Source: Pseudomonas sp. IAC-BECa141 | GTDB taxonomy: Bacteria > Pseudomonadota > Gammaproteobacteria > Pseudomonadales > Pseudomonadaceae | Assembly: GCF_020544405.1 (NCBI RefSeq) | Contig: NZ_CP065410.1 | Span: forward strand, 3,658,001-3,722,000 | Length of the DNA: 64,000 bases | Direction of reading: 5' to 3' | Shown: positions 25,644-34,515 of the stretch, in pieces | How positions within the stretch are numbered: position 1 is the first letter of the stretch | Layout of the letters: each line of letters starts with the position of its first letter | Notes under the pieces: model-generated | Database searches by the model: none | What the model saw: the letters and a program-made list of their open reading frames with translations, nothing else | Told to the model about the DNA's origin: nothing | Made by a program: the position numbers and the translations under genes

Positions 25644-26315
25644 ATGAATATCCTTGTTGTCGAAGACGAACCCAAGGCCGGCAATTACTTGCTCAACGGC
25701 CTGCAGGAACTGGGCTACAGCGTGAGCCTGGCCCGGGACGGCGCCGACGGTCTGCACCTGGCGCTGGAGTTCGACTTCGACGTGATCGTGCTGGACGTGA
25801 TGATGCCGAAAATGGATGGCTGGGAAGTCCTGCGCCGGCTGCGCAAGGAAGCCGACACGCCGGTGCTGTTCCTGACCGCCCGCGACGACATCGCCGACCG
25901 GGTCAAAGGCCTGGAACTGGGCGCTGACGATTACCTGATCAAGCCGTTTTCCTTCGCCGAACTGGTGGCGCGCCTGCGCACCCTGACCCGACGCGGGCCG
26001 ATCCATGAAGAAGAGCATTTGCAGGTGGCCGATCTGCAGATCGACGTACTCAAACGCCGAGTCAGCCGCGCCGGCAACCGGATCACCCTGACCAACAAGG
26101 AATTCGCCTTGCTGCAACTGTTCGCCACCCACACCGGGCAAGTGCTGTCGCGTTCGCTGATTGCCTCGCGGGTGTGGGACATGAATTTCGACAGCGACAC
26201 CAATGTGGTCGATGTCGCCGTGCGCCGCCTGCGGGCGAAGATCGACGATCCGTTCCCGCTCAAGCTGATCCACAGCGTGCGCGGCATCGGCTACCGCTTC
26301 GATACCCAGCCATGA
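25644..26315 (+). CDS. heavy-metal response regulator, CopR/IrlR group
   Basis: A 223-residue OmpR-family regulator. Receiver acidic residues E7, D8, E9, phospho-acceptor D51 and the DDYLIKPF lysine are present. The DNA-binding wing ends [20 protein letters not shown], typical of the CopR/CzcR/IrlR group that senses copper, zinc or silver. The ATG at 25644 fits the family start [13 protein letters not shown]; an in-frame GTG lies two codons earlier. It overlaps the kinase gene by four bases. Which metal it answers to cannot be read here. Confidence 0.92.
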   Translation: MNILVVEDEPKAGNYLLNGLQELGYSVSLARDGADGLHLALEFDFDVIVLDVMMPKMDGWEVLRRLRKEADTPVLFLTARDDIADRVKGLELGADDYLIKPFSFAELVARLRTLTRRGPIHEEEHLQVADLQIDVLKRRVSRAGNRITLTNKEFALLQLFATHTGQVLSRSLIASRVWDMNFDSDTNVVDVAVRRLRAKIDDPFPLKLIHSVRGIGYRFDTQP

Positions 26316-27727
26316 AAATCGCCGGCACGTATTCGCTGACGTTACGCCTGGCACTGGTCTTCGCGGTGCTCGCCTTCGCCGCGCTGGCGGGCCTCGGCGC
26401 GGCGCTGTACAACCAGCTCGAAGAGCAACTGACTCGCCGCGACGACATCCAGTTGGTCAGTCGCATCGATCAGTTACGCACCATCCTCAACGACAGCAAC
26501 ACGCTCGAGCTCATCAAGACCAAACCGGCGCTGTTCCAGAACATGCTGGGCAACCGCGAAGCGCTGCTGACCATCGGTGCACCGGGGCAACCGCCCCTGT
26601 TCGTGGTCAACCCCGGCGACCTGACACTGCCAAGCGTGCCCGCCGTACCGATCGACCATGTCATGGCGCTCAACGACGTGCAGCATCTGCCAAGCATCAA
26701 CGGCGTGCCGTTCTCGGCAGTGGCGGCCAGTATCGACTCCGGCGACCAGGGCAATCTGCAGGTGCTCATCGCCAAAGTGATGAGCGAACGTACGGCGATG
26801 CTCGCCAATTACCGGCTCAGCGTGTACGGCCTCGCCTCACTGGCGGCGATTGCGCTGGCGCTGGTCGGTTGCCTGCTGGTGTATCGCGGCTTGCTGCCGT
26901 TGCGGCGGATTGCCCGGCATGCCCATGGGATCGGCATCGCCAACCTCGGCGAACGCCTCGACCGCCAAGGCACGCCCCGGGAATTGCAGCCAATGATCGA
27001 GTCTTTCAATGCGATGCTGGACCGGCTCGACCGAGGGGTTGCGCAACTCAGTCAGGTTTCCACCGACATGGCCCACGAACTGCGCACGCCGATCAACAAC
27101 CTGCTCGGAGAAACCCAGGTCGCCCTGCAACAGAACCGCAGCGTGGACGCCTATCAGCAGTTGCTCGCCTCCAACGTCGAGGAACTCGAACGGCTGGCGC
27201 GGATGCTCGACAACATGCTGTTTCTCGCCCGCACCGACCCGGCCAGCGCGCTGAGCCAGCGTCAGGAGCTGGACGCCTGCGACGAGATGCAGCGCATCGC
27301 CGATTACTTCGAAGGCCTGGCCGCCGATGTCGGTGTCACCATCGAGGCCCGTGGCAGCGGCGTGATCTGGGCCGAGCCGATGCTGCTGCGTCGAGCCCTG
27401 GCCAATCTGTGCGCCAACGCGATCAAGTACGGCGCGGCGGACTCGACGTTGCAAGTCGAAGCCATCGCCGAAGCGGACGGCAGCTATCTGCGAGTGCGCA
27501 ATCAGGGCGCGACCATTGCTCCCGAACACCTGTCGCGACTGTTCGAACGCTTCTACCGCGTCGATCCGTCCCGCGAACGCTCGGCCCAATCCAACGGACT
27601 GGGCCTGTCGATCGTGGCGACCATCATGCAGTTGCATCAGGGCCGCTACAGCGTCAGCAGCGCTGATGGCGTCACCTGCTTTGAACTGTTCTTTCCGGCA
27701 CGGGAGACGCGAGACGCAAGTGTGTGA
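26312..27727 (+). CDS. heavy-metal sensor histidine kinase (CopS/CusS type)
   Basis: A 471-residue kinase. TM1 (residues 10-33) and TM2 (about 170-193) flank a periplasmic sensor domain of about 135 residues. HAMP is followed by [18 protein letters not shown] with phospho-acceptor H255, an N-box ([10 protein letters not shown]) and [17 protein letters not shown]. It pairs with the upstream regulator. The last 56 bases overlap the 3' end of the convergent MFS gene. Heavy-metal kinases of this group normally sense periplasmic copper, silver, zinc or cadmium. Confidence 0.92.
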   Translation: MKIAGTYSLTLRLALVFAVLAFAALAGLGAALYNQLEEQLTRRDDIQLVSRIDQLRTILNDSNTLELIKTKPALFQNMLGNREALLTIGAPGQPPLFVVNPGDLTLPSVPAVPIDHVMALNDVQHLPSINGVPFSAVAASIDSGDQGNLQVLIAKVMSERTAMLANYRLSVYGLASLAAIALALVGCLLVYRGLLPLRRIARHAHGIGIANLGERLDRQGTPRELQPMIESFNAMLDRLDRGVAQLSQVSTDMAHELRTPINNLLGETQVALQQNRSVDAYQQLLASNVEELERLARMLDNMLFLARTDPASALSQRQELDACDEMQRIADYFEGLAADVGVTIEARGSGVIWAEPMLLRRALANLCANAIKYGAADSTLQVEAIAEADGSYLRVRNQGATIAPEHLSRLFERFYRVDPSRERSAQSNGLGLSIVATIMQLHQGRYSVSSADGVTCFELFFPARETRDASV

Positions 27728-29072
27728 AGGCGCCAAGGACAAGCGCCGCGAACATCAACGCCGTGGCCACACCGAAGGTCATGTGCAAGCCGCCCGCGAT
27801 GACCGCGGCCGGCGCCTGGGTCGGATCATCCGTGGCCAGGGCGAACACCGCGCCCATCGCTGCCGCCCCGGTGATCAAGCCCAGATTGCGCGACAGTCCG
27901 AGCATGGCCGAGACCACGCCGCGCTGATCCTGAGCAACCCCGGACATCAACCCGGTGTTGTTGGCGGCCTGGAACAGCGCATAACTCAACGCCACCACCG
28001 TGATCGGCAGCACATAGGCAAACACCCCGAAACTCATCGGCAACAGCGCCAACAGACCACATCCGCAGGCCAGTCCGAGCAACGCACCCGGCACCATCCG
28101 CCGCGCCCCGAAACGATCCACCAGCCGCCCCGCCGGTACGCCGCTGAACGCCGCCAGCAACGGCCCGATCGACAACACCAGACCGACCTGAGTGCTGGAA
28201 AGACCCAGCCCTCGGCTCAGGTAAAACGGCCCGACCACCAGCGTGGTCATCATCACTGTCGTGACCAGCAACGTCAGCGCCAGACTGCTGCTGATTCGCG
28301 TGTCGGTGAACAATGACAGGTGAATCAGCGGCGCCTTGCTCCGCTTCTCGACCAGGATGAACAACCCCACGCCCAACAGACTGAGCAACAGCAACGTCGG
28401 GGTGAGGCCTTCAATCGTCATCGCCAGTGCATAGGCCGCCAGCGTCAGCATCAGTACGGCGGTGCCGGGATAATCAAATGCAACTCCCGAGCGAACGATC
28501 CGGTCCTTCGGCAAATAGCGATACACCAACCATGCGTTGAGCAAGCCCAGCGGTACGTTGATCACGAAGATCGACTGCCAGCCGACATGCGCCATCAACA
28601 GCCCACCGAGCGACGGTCCGAGGGTGGTGCCGGTGGCGGACATCGTGGCCAGCAACCCCATCGCACTGCCGGCCCGGGACTTGGGCACCGCATCGGCCAC
28701 CAGCGCCACCGTCAGCGCGAACATGATCGCTGCGCCAAGGCCTTGCATCGCCCGCGCACCGATCAGCCATGCGAGGCTCGGCGCCAGCGCGCAGGCCAGC
28801 GAGGCGGCGGTAAAGATGCCGATACCGATCAACAGCAAGCGTCGCCGCCCGAAGCCGTCCCCCAGTCGCCCGACGCTGACAATCAACGTGGTGACCGCCA
28901 GCAGATAGGCCAGCACGATCCATTGCACTTGCTGAAAGGACGCATCGAACGCTGCCGCCAGCGTGGGCAGTCCGGCGTTGGCGATGCTGGTGTCGAGTGA
29001 CGGCATCAACATCGACAGCGCCAGACTGGTCAGCGCCCAGCGGGCTGAGGGGTTCAGGGGTTCTCGGTGCAT
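27672..29072 (-). CDS. MFS drug efflux transporter, DHA2 (14-TM) type
   Basis: A 466-residue transporter with about 14 membrane segments. Motifs of the EmrB/QacA group are seen: LDTSIANAGLPTLA in TM1 (motif D1), GRLGDGFGRRRLLL (motif A) and GPSLGGLL in TM5 (motif C). It would export toxic compounds by proton antiport. It is divergent from a LysR gene at 29176, its probable regulator. Its final 56 bases overlap the kinase gene on the other strand. Confidence 0.9.
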   Translation of the reverse strand: MHREPLNPSARWALTSLALSMLMPSLDTSIANAGLPTLAAAFDASFQQVQWIVLAYLLAVTTLIVSVGRLGDGFGRRRLLLIGIGIFTAASLACALAPSLAWLIGARAMQGLGAAIMFALTVALVADAVPKSRAGSAMGLLATMSATGTTLGPSLGGLLMAHVGWQSIFVINVPLGLLNAWLVYRYLPKDRIVRSGVAFDYPGTAVLMLTLAAYALAMTIEGLTPTLLLLSLLGVGLFILVEKRSKAPLIHLSLFTDTRISSSLALTLLVTTVMMTTLVVGPFYLSRGLGLSSTQVGLVLSIGPLLAAFSGVPAGRLVDRFGARRMVPGALLGLACGCGLLALLPMSFGVFAYVLPITVVALSYALFQAANNTGLMSGVAQDQRGVVSAMLGLSRNLGLITGAAAMGAVFALATDDPTQAPAAVIAGGLHMTFGVATALMFAALVLGAFTHLRLASPVPERTVQSR

Positions 29073-29175
29073 GGGAGGCTCACAGGGCAGAAGTCATGCG
29101 GCATAGCCTGAGCCTCGACAATACAAGGCGCAAGACGCATGCTTTGCACTTGATACCTGCATGGAACGCCATGTC

Positions 29176-30063
29176 ATGAATGCACCGGATCTGAACCTGT
29201 TGATCACCCTCGACGTGTTGCTGAGCGAAGGCAGCGTCGCCCGCGCCGCCGAGCGCCTGCGTTTGAGCCCGTCAGCCATGAGCCGCGCGCTGGCCCGGCT
29301 GCGCGAAACTACCGGAGATCCGCTGCTGGTGCGCGCCGGCCGAGGACTGGTGCCGACCCCACGCGCGCAGGAGCTGCGCGACCGGGTCAGTTATCTGGTG
29401 CAGGAGGCCGAAGCGGTTTTGCGGCCGGCAGAAGTGCTCGATCTCGGTCAATTGCGGCGCACGTTCACCCTGCGCAACACCGACGGTTTTGTCGAAACCT
29501 TTGCCGCCGCCCTGCTCGCCCGCATCGCCGAAGAGGCACCCAACGTGCGTCTGCGCTTTGTGCAAAAGGCCGACAAGGACAGCACGCTGTTGCGCGCAGG
29601 CCGGGTGGACGTGGAAACCGGTGTGGTCGACGACAGCACCGACCCGACGCTGCACAGCCGGATCCTGTTCCGCGATCAGTGGATCGGTGTGGTGCGTGAG
29701 GGGCATCCGTTGAGCATCGGCAAGGTCAGCGTCAAACGCTTTGCCGCAGGCCAGCACATTCTGGTGTCGCGACGCGGGCGCAGCGGCGGCCCGGTGGACG
29801 AAGCATTGCTCGCTTTCGGCCTGACGCGGGATATCGTCACCTCGTTCGGCGGGTTTTCAGCGGCGCTGACGCTGGTCCGTGAATCAGACCTGATCGCCAC
29901 CGTCCCGGAACGTCACACCAGCAAACTGCGAACGGGCCTGCACAGTTTCGCCCTGCCATTCCGGATGCCGGACATCAGCGTGTCGATGCTCTGGCATCCG
30001 CGCATGGACGCCGACCCGGCGCACCGCTGGCTGCGCAATTGTGTGCGCGAAGTCTGCGCCTAA
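29176..30063 (+). CDS. LysR-family transcriptional regulator
   Basis: A 295-residue LysR regulator with the start MNAPDLNLLITLDVLLSEGS and recognition helix RLRLSPSAMSRALARLRE. The effector domain has the NodD/NahR-like form (TLRNTDGFVETFAAALLARI). The ATG at 29176 fits the family better than one five codons earlier. The 103 bases between it and the divergent MFS efflux gene form the shared control region. Efflux control is the likely role. The last four bases overlap the convergent hydrolase gene. Confidence 0.9.
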   Translation: MNAPDLNLLITLDVLLSEGSVARAAERLRLSPSAMSRALARLRETTGDPLLVRAGRGLVPTPRAQELRDRVSYLVQEAEAVLRPAEVLDLGQLRRTFTLRNTDGFVETFAAALLARIAEEAPNVRLRFVQKADKDSTLLRAGRVDVETGVVDDSTDPTLHSRILFRDQWIGVVREGHPLSIGKVSVKRFAAGQHILVSRRGRSGGPVDEALLAFGLTRDIVTSFGGFSAALTLVRESDLIATVPERHTSKLRTGLHSFALPFRMPDISVSMLWHPRMDADPAHRWLRNCVREVCA

Positions 30064-30680
30064 CGCGCATCCCCGCCAGTGGGTTTATAAAACAGGAATT
30101 TCCTGGTCTCGGCGGTCCTGATGTATTCCTTGGCCCAGCCCGGATGAACGTTGCGATCGTGGAAATACAGCGCGCCGTGGGTGCGGTCGGTGAGCTGACG
30201 GTTCAGGGCCTTGCCGGCGATTTCCTTGGCCAGCGCATACTCGGCATCTTCCTTGACCTGATCCGGACGCCCGTCGCACCACCAGGAGAACTGGCAACTC
30301 TTGCTTTCCGAGCCCTGCTTGACCACCTCGCAGACCGTGCCTGGAAAGCCGTCATGCCCGAGGCGATTCATCACCACGCTCGCCACGCCTTCCATGTCGG
30401 CATTGTCCTTGCCCTTGGCTTCCCAATAGATGCTGCGTGCCAGACAGGTGATCGGGTCGTCCAGCGGTGCGGCTCCGGCGGGGTCGACCGCCTGAGCCTC
30501 GGTCGGGGTGATGGCTTCGGATTTGGGTGCCGGGGGCGCGTCGGGTTTGTCGGCGGCCTTCTCTTCCAGTACCTCGGCTTTCGCTTCGGCCTTTTCCTTG
30601 ATCGGCGCCTGATCAGTGGCCAGTGCCGCGCCGCTCAGGAGGGTCAACGCAAGACAGCAAAGCAACCCGTTCAATCGCAT
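30060..30680 (-). CDS. SleB-like cell-wall hydrolase (Hydrolase_2)
   Basis: A 206-residue exported protein. The signal peptide (MRLNGLLCCLALTLLSGAALA) is followed by a Glu/Lys/Ala-rich linker (about 25-75) and a cell-wall hydrolase domain of the SleB group. Domain words are CLARSIYWEAKGKDNADMEG (catalytic Glu), VVMNRLGHDGFPGTVCEVV, CQFSWWCDG and THGALYFHD. Members cleave peptidoglycan glycan strands. The ATG at 30680 gives a proper signal peptide; the frame continues upstream without one. Low-complexity linkers of this kind are common in periplasmic hydrolases. Confidence 0.88.
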   Translation of the reverse strand: MRLNGLLCCLALTLLSGAALATDQAPIKEKAEAKAEVLEEKAADKPDAPPAPKSEAITPTEAQAVDPAGAAPLDDPITCLARSIYWEAKGKDNADMEGVASVVMNRLGHDGFPGTVCEVVKQGSESKSCQFSWWCDGRPDQVKEDAEYALAKEIAGKALNRQLTDRTHGALYFHDRNVHPGWAKEYIRTAETRKFLFYKPTGGDAR

Positions 30681-30880
30681 GATCGATTCTTCCGAAAGCG
30701 CCCGTCGCGGGCAAACTGTTACGTGGTTGAGACGCCCGGTTTGCGGGGTCTTCGCAGAGTGTAGACGGCAAATTGCACGGAATCGTTCGGTAGAAAATTC
30801 CGCGCGATGAAGAAAAAGACATTGCACGAACCGGGGCCCTTTCGCGCATGATGTGCGCACTCAGCCCAAGGGAGATTTCC

Positions 30881-31732
30881 ATGCGCTTCATGCCATCCGT
30901 TCTGCGACTCGCCGCGTTGTCCGTGGGCCTGGCGTTGGCCACTTCGGCCATGGCCGCCGACGAGTCGCAATTGATCGAATCGATCAACAGCTACCGCAGC
31001 CAGCCGCAGCGTTGTGGCAGCCAGGCGTCCAGCGAATTGCCGCCACTGTCGGCCGATCCGCGCCTGATTCTGCCGGCAAGCGGCGTAGTGGATTTGCAGC
31101 AGGCGATGTCCAGCGCTCGCTACCCGATGGTCAACGTGCAGGCGATCACCCTGAACGGGCCACGGGATGCGGCGTCGGCGATGAAGGCGATTCAGGAGAG
31201 CTTCTGTCAGGTGGTGCTGGATCCGCAGTTCGTCGATATCGGCGTCAGCCGCGCCGACCGTGACTGGCGCATCACTCTGGCCCGGCCACTGCTGTCTGCC
31301 CGCCTCGGCGACGGTCAGGCTGAAGGCCAGAAACTTCTCGAACAACTCAACGCCGCCCGCGCCCAACCGCGCCAGTGCGGCGGTCAGGCATTCGCGGCGA
31401 CTGCGCCGCTGGCATGGAATGCCGTGCTCGGCGGTGTCGCCCAGGAACACAGCCGCGAGATGGCCAACAACAATTATTTCGACCACAAGGACCGCAACGG
31501 CGGCACTCCCGGCGACCGCGCCGAACTGGCCGGCTACAGCGGCCAGCAGGTCGGCGAGAACATCGCCGCCGGGCAGGACACGGTGCAGAAAGTCGTTGCC
31601 GGCTGGCTCGCCAGCCCCGGCCATTGCGCCAACCTGATGAACCCGCAGTACCGCGAAATGGGTGCTGCTTACGCAGTCGATCCGAAGAGCAGCGCCGGCA
31701 TTTACTGGACGGCGATGTTTGGTGGCGAGTAA
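30881..31732 (+). CDS. exported CAP (SCP/PR1) domain protein with a degenerate N-terminal copy
   Basis: A 283-residue protein with a signal peptide (MRFMPSVLRLAALSVGLALA then TSAMA). The C-terminal half is a recognisable CAP domain: LLEQLNAARAQPRQCGG, GGVAQEHSREMANNNYFDHK, VGENIAAG and WLASPGHCANLMNPQYREMG. The first half begins with a parallel segment (LIESINSYRSQPQRCGSQAS) but lacks the HSREM, GENIA and GHC elements, so it is a decayed or specialised duplicate. Function of bacterial CAP proteins is little known. The ATG at 30881 follows AAGGGAGATTTCC. Confidence 0.88.
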   Translation: MRFMPSVLRLAALSVGLALATSAMAADESQLIESINSYRSQPQRCGSQASSELPPLSADPRLILPASGVVDLQQAMSSARYPMVNVQAITLNGPRDAASAMKAIQESFCQVVLDPQFVDIGVSRADRDWRITLARPLLSARLGDGQAEGQKLLEQLNAARAQPRQCGGQAFAATAPLAWNAVLGGVAQEHSREMANNNYFDHKDRNGGTPGDRAELAGYSGQQVGENIAAGQDTVQKVVAGWLASPGHCANLMNPQYREMGAAYAVDPKSSAGIYWTAMFGGE

Positions 31733-31780
31733 ACATTAAAACCACCACAGGACTCAGTGGTGGACTCAGATTTGGGCAAT

Positions 31781-31809
31781 AAAAAACCGGAGCCAGGCTC
31801 CGGTTTTTT
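31781..31809. terminator. bidirectional rho-independent terminator
   Basis: AAAAAACCGGAGCC and GGCTCCGGTTTTTT pair perfectly around a single base. It lies between the CAP gene and the convergent oxidase operon and can serve both. Confidence 0.9.
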
Positions 31810-31814
31810 TATGC

Positions 31815-31970
31815 TCAGTGAGTCCTCATCCCCGCCGCATACATCGCCAGTTTCAACAGACTCGCCACTACGGCCAGCGATACCACGCTGCCAAACCAGA
31901 TCAGCAGCAGCCAGCCCAGGCGCTTGTACCAGGGGCTGGATTTCACCTCACGCGAATCAATGATAGCCAT
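31815..31970 (-). CDS. DUF2474 small membrane subunit of the cyanide-insensitive oxidase
   Basis: A 51-residue protein with one membrane segment (WLLLIWFGSVVSLAVVASLL) ending MYAAGMRTH. This fits DUF2474, a tiny gene found after cioAB and comparable in place to the CydX subunit of E. coli cytochrome bd. The ATG at 31970 overlaps the end of cioB by 14 bases, so the two are translationally coupled. It may stabilise the oxidase complex. Confidence 0.85.
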   Translation of the reverse strand: MAIIDSREVKSSPWYKRLGWLLLIWFGSVVSLAVVASLLKLAMYAAGMRTH

Positions 31971-32973
31971 CGCCAATCCTCACTTTGCCGCGGAACACGT
32001 AGTAGTTCCAGAAGGTGTACATCAGGATCACCGGCAGGATGAACAGCGCGCCGATCAGGGCGAACAGCTGACTGGTGGCCGGTGAGGCCGCCGCCCACAG
32101 GCTGACCGACGGCGGAATGATGTTCGGCCAGATGCTCAGCGCCAGCCCGATGTAACCGAGGAACATCAGCACCAGGGTGAACACGAACGGCCAGTGGGTG
32201 TGTCGCTGCCGTAGCGAACGCAACAGCCCGAACAGCGCCAGTACCGCCAGCACCACCAGCCCGGCGAACACGGTCAGGTGCGCATGATTGAACCAGCGAG
32301 TGGCCAGTTCCGGGTGCAGTTGCAGCGTCCACGCGCCGATCACCACCACCATCGCCAGCAACAGCCACGCCAGCGGACGGCTGTAGTGACGCATCCGCGA
32401 CTCCAGCATGCCTTCGGTCTTGACCAGCAGCCAGGTGCTGCCGAGCAAGGCATATGCGACCACCAGACCGACACCGCAGACCAGCGGGAACGGCGCCAGC
32501 CAGTCGAGACCGCCACCGGCGAACTGCCGATCCACGACCGGAATTCCCGCCACATACGCGCCAATCACCACGCCTTGGGAGAACGTCGCCAACAGCGAAC
32601 CGCCAATGAATGCCCGGTCCCACAGATGACGTTTTTCAGCCGGTGCCTTGAAGCGAAACTCGAACGCCACACCGCGAAAAATCAAACCCGCGAGCATGAA
32701 GATCAGCGGCAGATACAGCGCCTCCAGAATCACCCCGTAAGCCAGCGGAAACGCGCCGTACAACGCCGCGCCGCCGAGCACCAGCCAGGTTTCATTGCCG
32801 TCCCACACCGGTGCGACGGTGTTCATCATCACGTCGCGTTCCCGCTCGTCGCTGATCATCGGGAACAGGATCCCGAGGCCCAGATCGAAGCCGTCCATGA
32901 TCACGTACATCATCACCCCGAAGGCAATGATCACGCCCCAGATCAACGAGAGATCGATACCTTGGATACCCAT
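31957..32973 (-). CDS. cioB: cyanide-insensitive ubiquinol oxidase subunit II
   Basis: A 338-residue CydB-family membrane protein with about nine membrane segments. Family words are VIMDGFDLGLGILFPMISDE, APVWDGNETWLVLGGAALYG and FWNYYVFRGKV. It forms the bd-type quinol oxidase with CioA in the inner membrane. It starts 17 bases after cioA and is followed by the DUF2474 gene. The short Q-loop of CioA points to the CIO rather than the canonical bd branch. Confidence 0.93.
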   Translation of the reverse strand: MGIQGIDLSLIWGVIIAFGVMMYVIMDGFDLGLGILFPMISDERERDVMMNTVAPVWDGNETWLVLGGAALYGAFPLAYGVILEALYLPLIFMLAGLIFRGVAFEFRFKAPAEKRHLWDRAFIGGSLLATFSQGVVIGAYVAGIPVVDRQFAGGGLDWLAPFPLVCGVGLVVAYALLGSTWLLVKTEGMLESRMRHYSRPLAWLLLAMVVVIGAWTLQLHPELATRWFNHAHLTVFAGLVVLAVLALFGLLRSLRQRHTHWPFVFTLVLMFLGYIGLALSIWPNIIPPSVSLWAAASPATSQLFALIGALFILPVILMYTFWNYYVFRGKVRIGDGYH

Positions 32974-32990
32974 GACTCAACGCTCCTTTT

Positions 32991-34406
32991 TCAGTGGATC
33001 CGGGTCGCGGATTCGAGGTTGTCGGTGACCGCCGAAAGTGGCCGGCGCGGGGTCTGGACCTGAGTGCCTTCAGGCGGGTGTTCGTGGTGCGGCTGCGGAC
33101 CTTTGCTCACCAGTTTCATCATGTAGCCGATGCCCACGGTGAACACCGAGCAGTAGATGACGACGAACAGCGCCAGCGACGTGCTCATCTGCGCCACCGA
33201 GTGGTGGGACGCGGCGTCATGAGTGCGCATCAGGCCATACACCACCCACGGCTGCCGCCCGACTTCGGTGGTGATCCAGCCTGCCAGCAACGCGATCAGA
33301 CCACTCGGCCCCATCAACAGCACCAGCCGCTGGAAGCCGCGATGCCGGTAGACCTTGCCGTTGCGCCGCAGCGCCAGGCCCAGCACACCGACCAGAATCA
33401 TCAACATGCCCAGCCCGGCCATCACGCGGAAGCTCCAGAAGATCACGGTCGAGTTCGGCCGGTCTTCTTTCGGGAAGCTCTTGAGCGCCGGAATCTGCTT
33501 GTCGAGGCTGTGGGTGAGGATCAGGCTGCCGAGGTACGGAATCTCGATCGCGTACTTGGTTTTCTCCGCCTGCATGTCCGGGATGCCGAACAACACCAGC
33601 GGGGTCGGCTCGTTGTCAGCGTTTTCCCAGTGGCCCTCGATGGCGGCGATTTTTGCCGGTTGGTGCTCCAGCGTGTTCAAGCCATGGGCGTCACCGACCA
33701 CCGCTTGAATCGGCGCGACGATAAGCGCCATCCACAACGCCATGGAAAACATCTTGCGCACAGGTTTGCTGTCGTTGCCGCGCAGCAAATGCCAGGCTGC
33801 CGAAGCGCCGACGAAGAACGCCGTGGCAACGAACGCGGCAATCGCCATGTGCGCCAGCCGGAACGGGAACGACGGGTTGAACACGATGGCCAGCCAGTCG
33901 ACCGGCATCACCCGGCCGTCGACGATTTCGAAACCTTGCGGAGTCTGCATCCAGCTGTTGGAGGCGAGAATCCAGAAGGTCGAAATCAGCGTACCGATGG
34001 CGACCATCACCGTGGCGAAGAAGTGCAAGCCACGGCCGACGCGATTCCAGCCGAACAGCATCACCCCGAGGAACCCGGCCTCGAGGAAGAACGCGGTCAG
34101 CACCTCATAGGTCAGCAACGGCCCGGTGACGCTGCCGGCAAAATCAGAGAACCCGCTCCAGTTGGTACCGAACTGGTACGCCATGACCAGACCGGAGACC
34201 ACGCCCATGCCGAAGTTGACGGCGAAGATCTTCGACCAGAAATGGTAGAGATCGCGGTAAGTGTCGTTACGGGTTTTCAGCCACAGGCCTTCGAGCACCG
34301 CCAGGAAACTCGCCAAGCCAATGGTGATCGCCGGGAAAATGATGTGGAACGAAACCGTGAACGCGAATTGAATTCGCGCCAGGTCCAGTGCCTCCAGGTT
34401 GAACAT
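32991..34406 (-). CDS. cioA: cyanide-insensitive ubiquinol oxidase subunit I
   Basis: A 471-residue CydA-family protein that reduces O2 with ubiquinol and resists cyanide. The N-terminus MFNLEALDLARIQFAFTVSFH carries the heme-ligand His in the first helix, and the GWITTEVGRQPWVVYGLMRT signature lies in the C-terminal half. The length matches CIO-type subunits, whose Q-loop is shorter than in E. coli CydA. The ATG at 34406 gives the family start; an upstream in-frame start is unlikely. In pseudomonads this oxidase works under cyanide or other respiratory stress. Confidence 0.94.
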   Translation of the reverse strand: MFNLEALDLARIQFAFTVSFHIIFPAITIGLASFLAVLEGLWLKTRNDTYRDLYHFWSKIFAVNFGMGVVSGLVMAYQFGTNWSGFSDFAGSVTGPLLTYEVLTAFFLEAGFLGVMLFGWNRVGRGLHFFATVMVAIGTLISTFWILASNSWMQTPQGFEIVDGRVMPVDWLAIVFNPSFPFRLAHMAIAAFVATAFFVGASAAWHLLRGNDSKPVRKMFSMALWMALIVAPIQAVVGDAHGLNTLEHQPAKIAAIEGHWENADNEPTPLVLFGIPDMQAEKTKYAIEIPYLGSLILTHSLDKQIPALKSFPKEDRPNSTVIFWSFRVMAGLGMLMILVGVLGLALRRNGKVYRHRGFQRLVLLMGPSGLIALLAGWITTEVGRQPWVVYGLMRTHDAASHHSVAQMSTSLALFVVIYCSVFTVGIGYMMKLVSKGPQPHHEHPPEGTQVQTPRRPLSAVTDNLESATRIH

Positions 34407-34515
34407 GATGATGTCCTCATCCAGGCTGAAAAGCGGCAGCACACGGCCGGGCCACCGCCAGGCGCGAACGCCTGCAGCCAGTCAAAAAGCAGAAGGGTTG
34501 GATCGCGTGGGTCGG

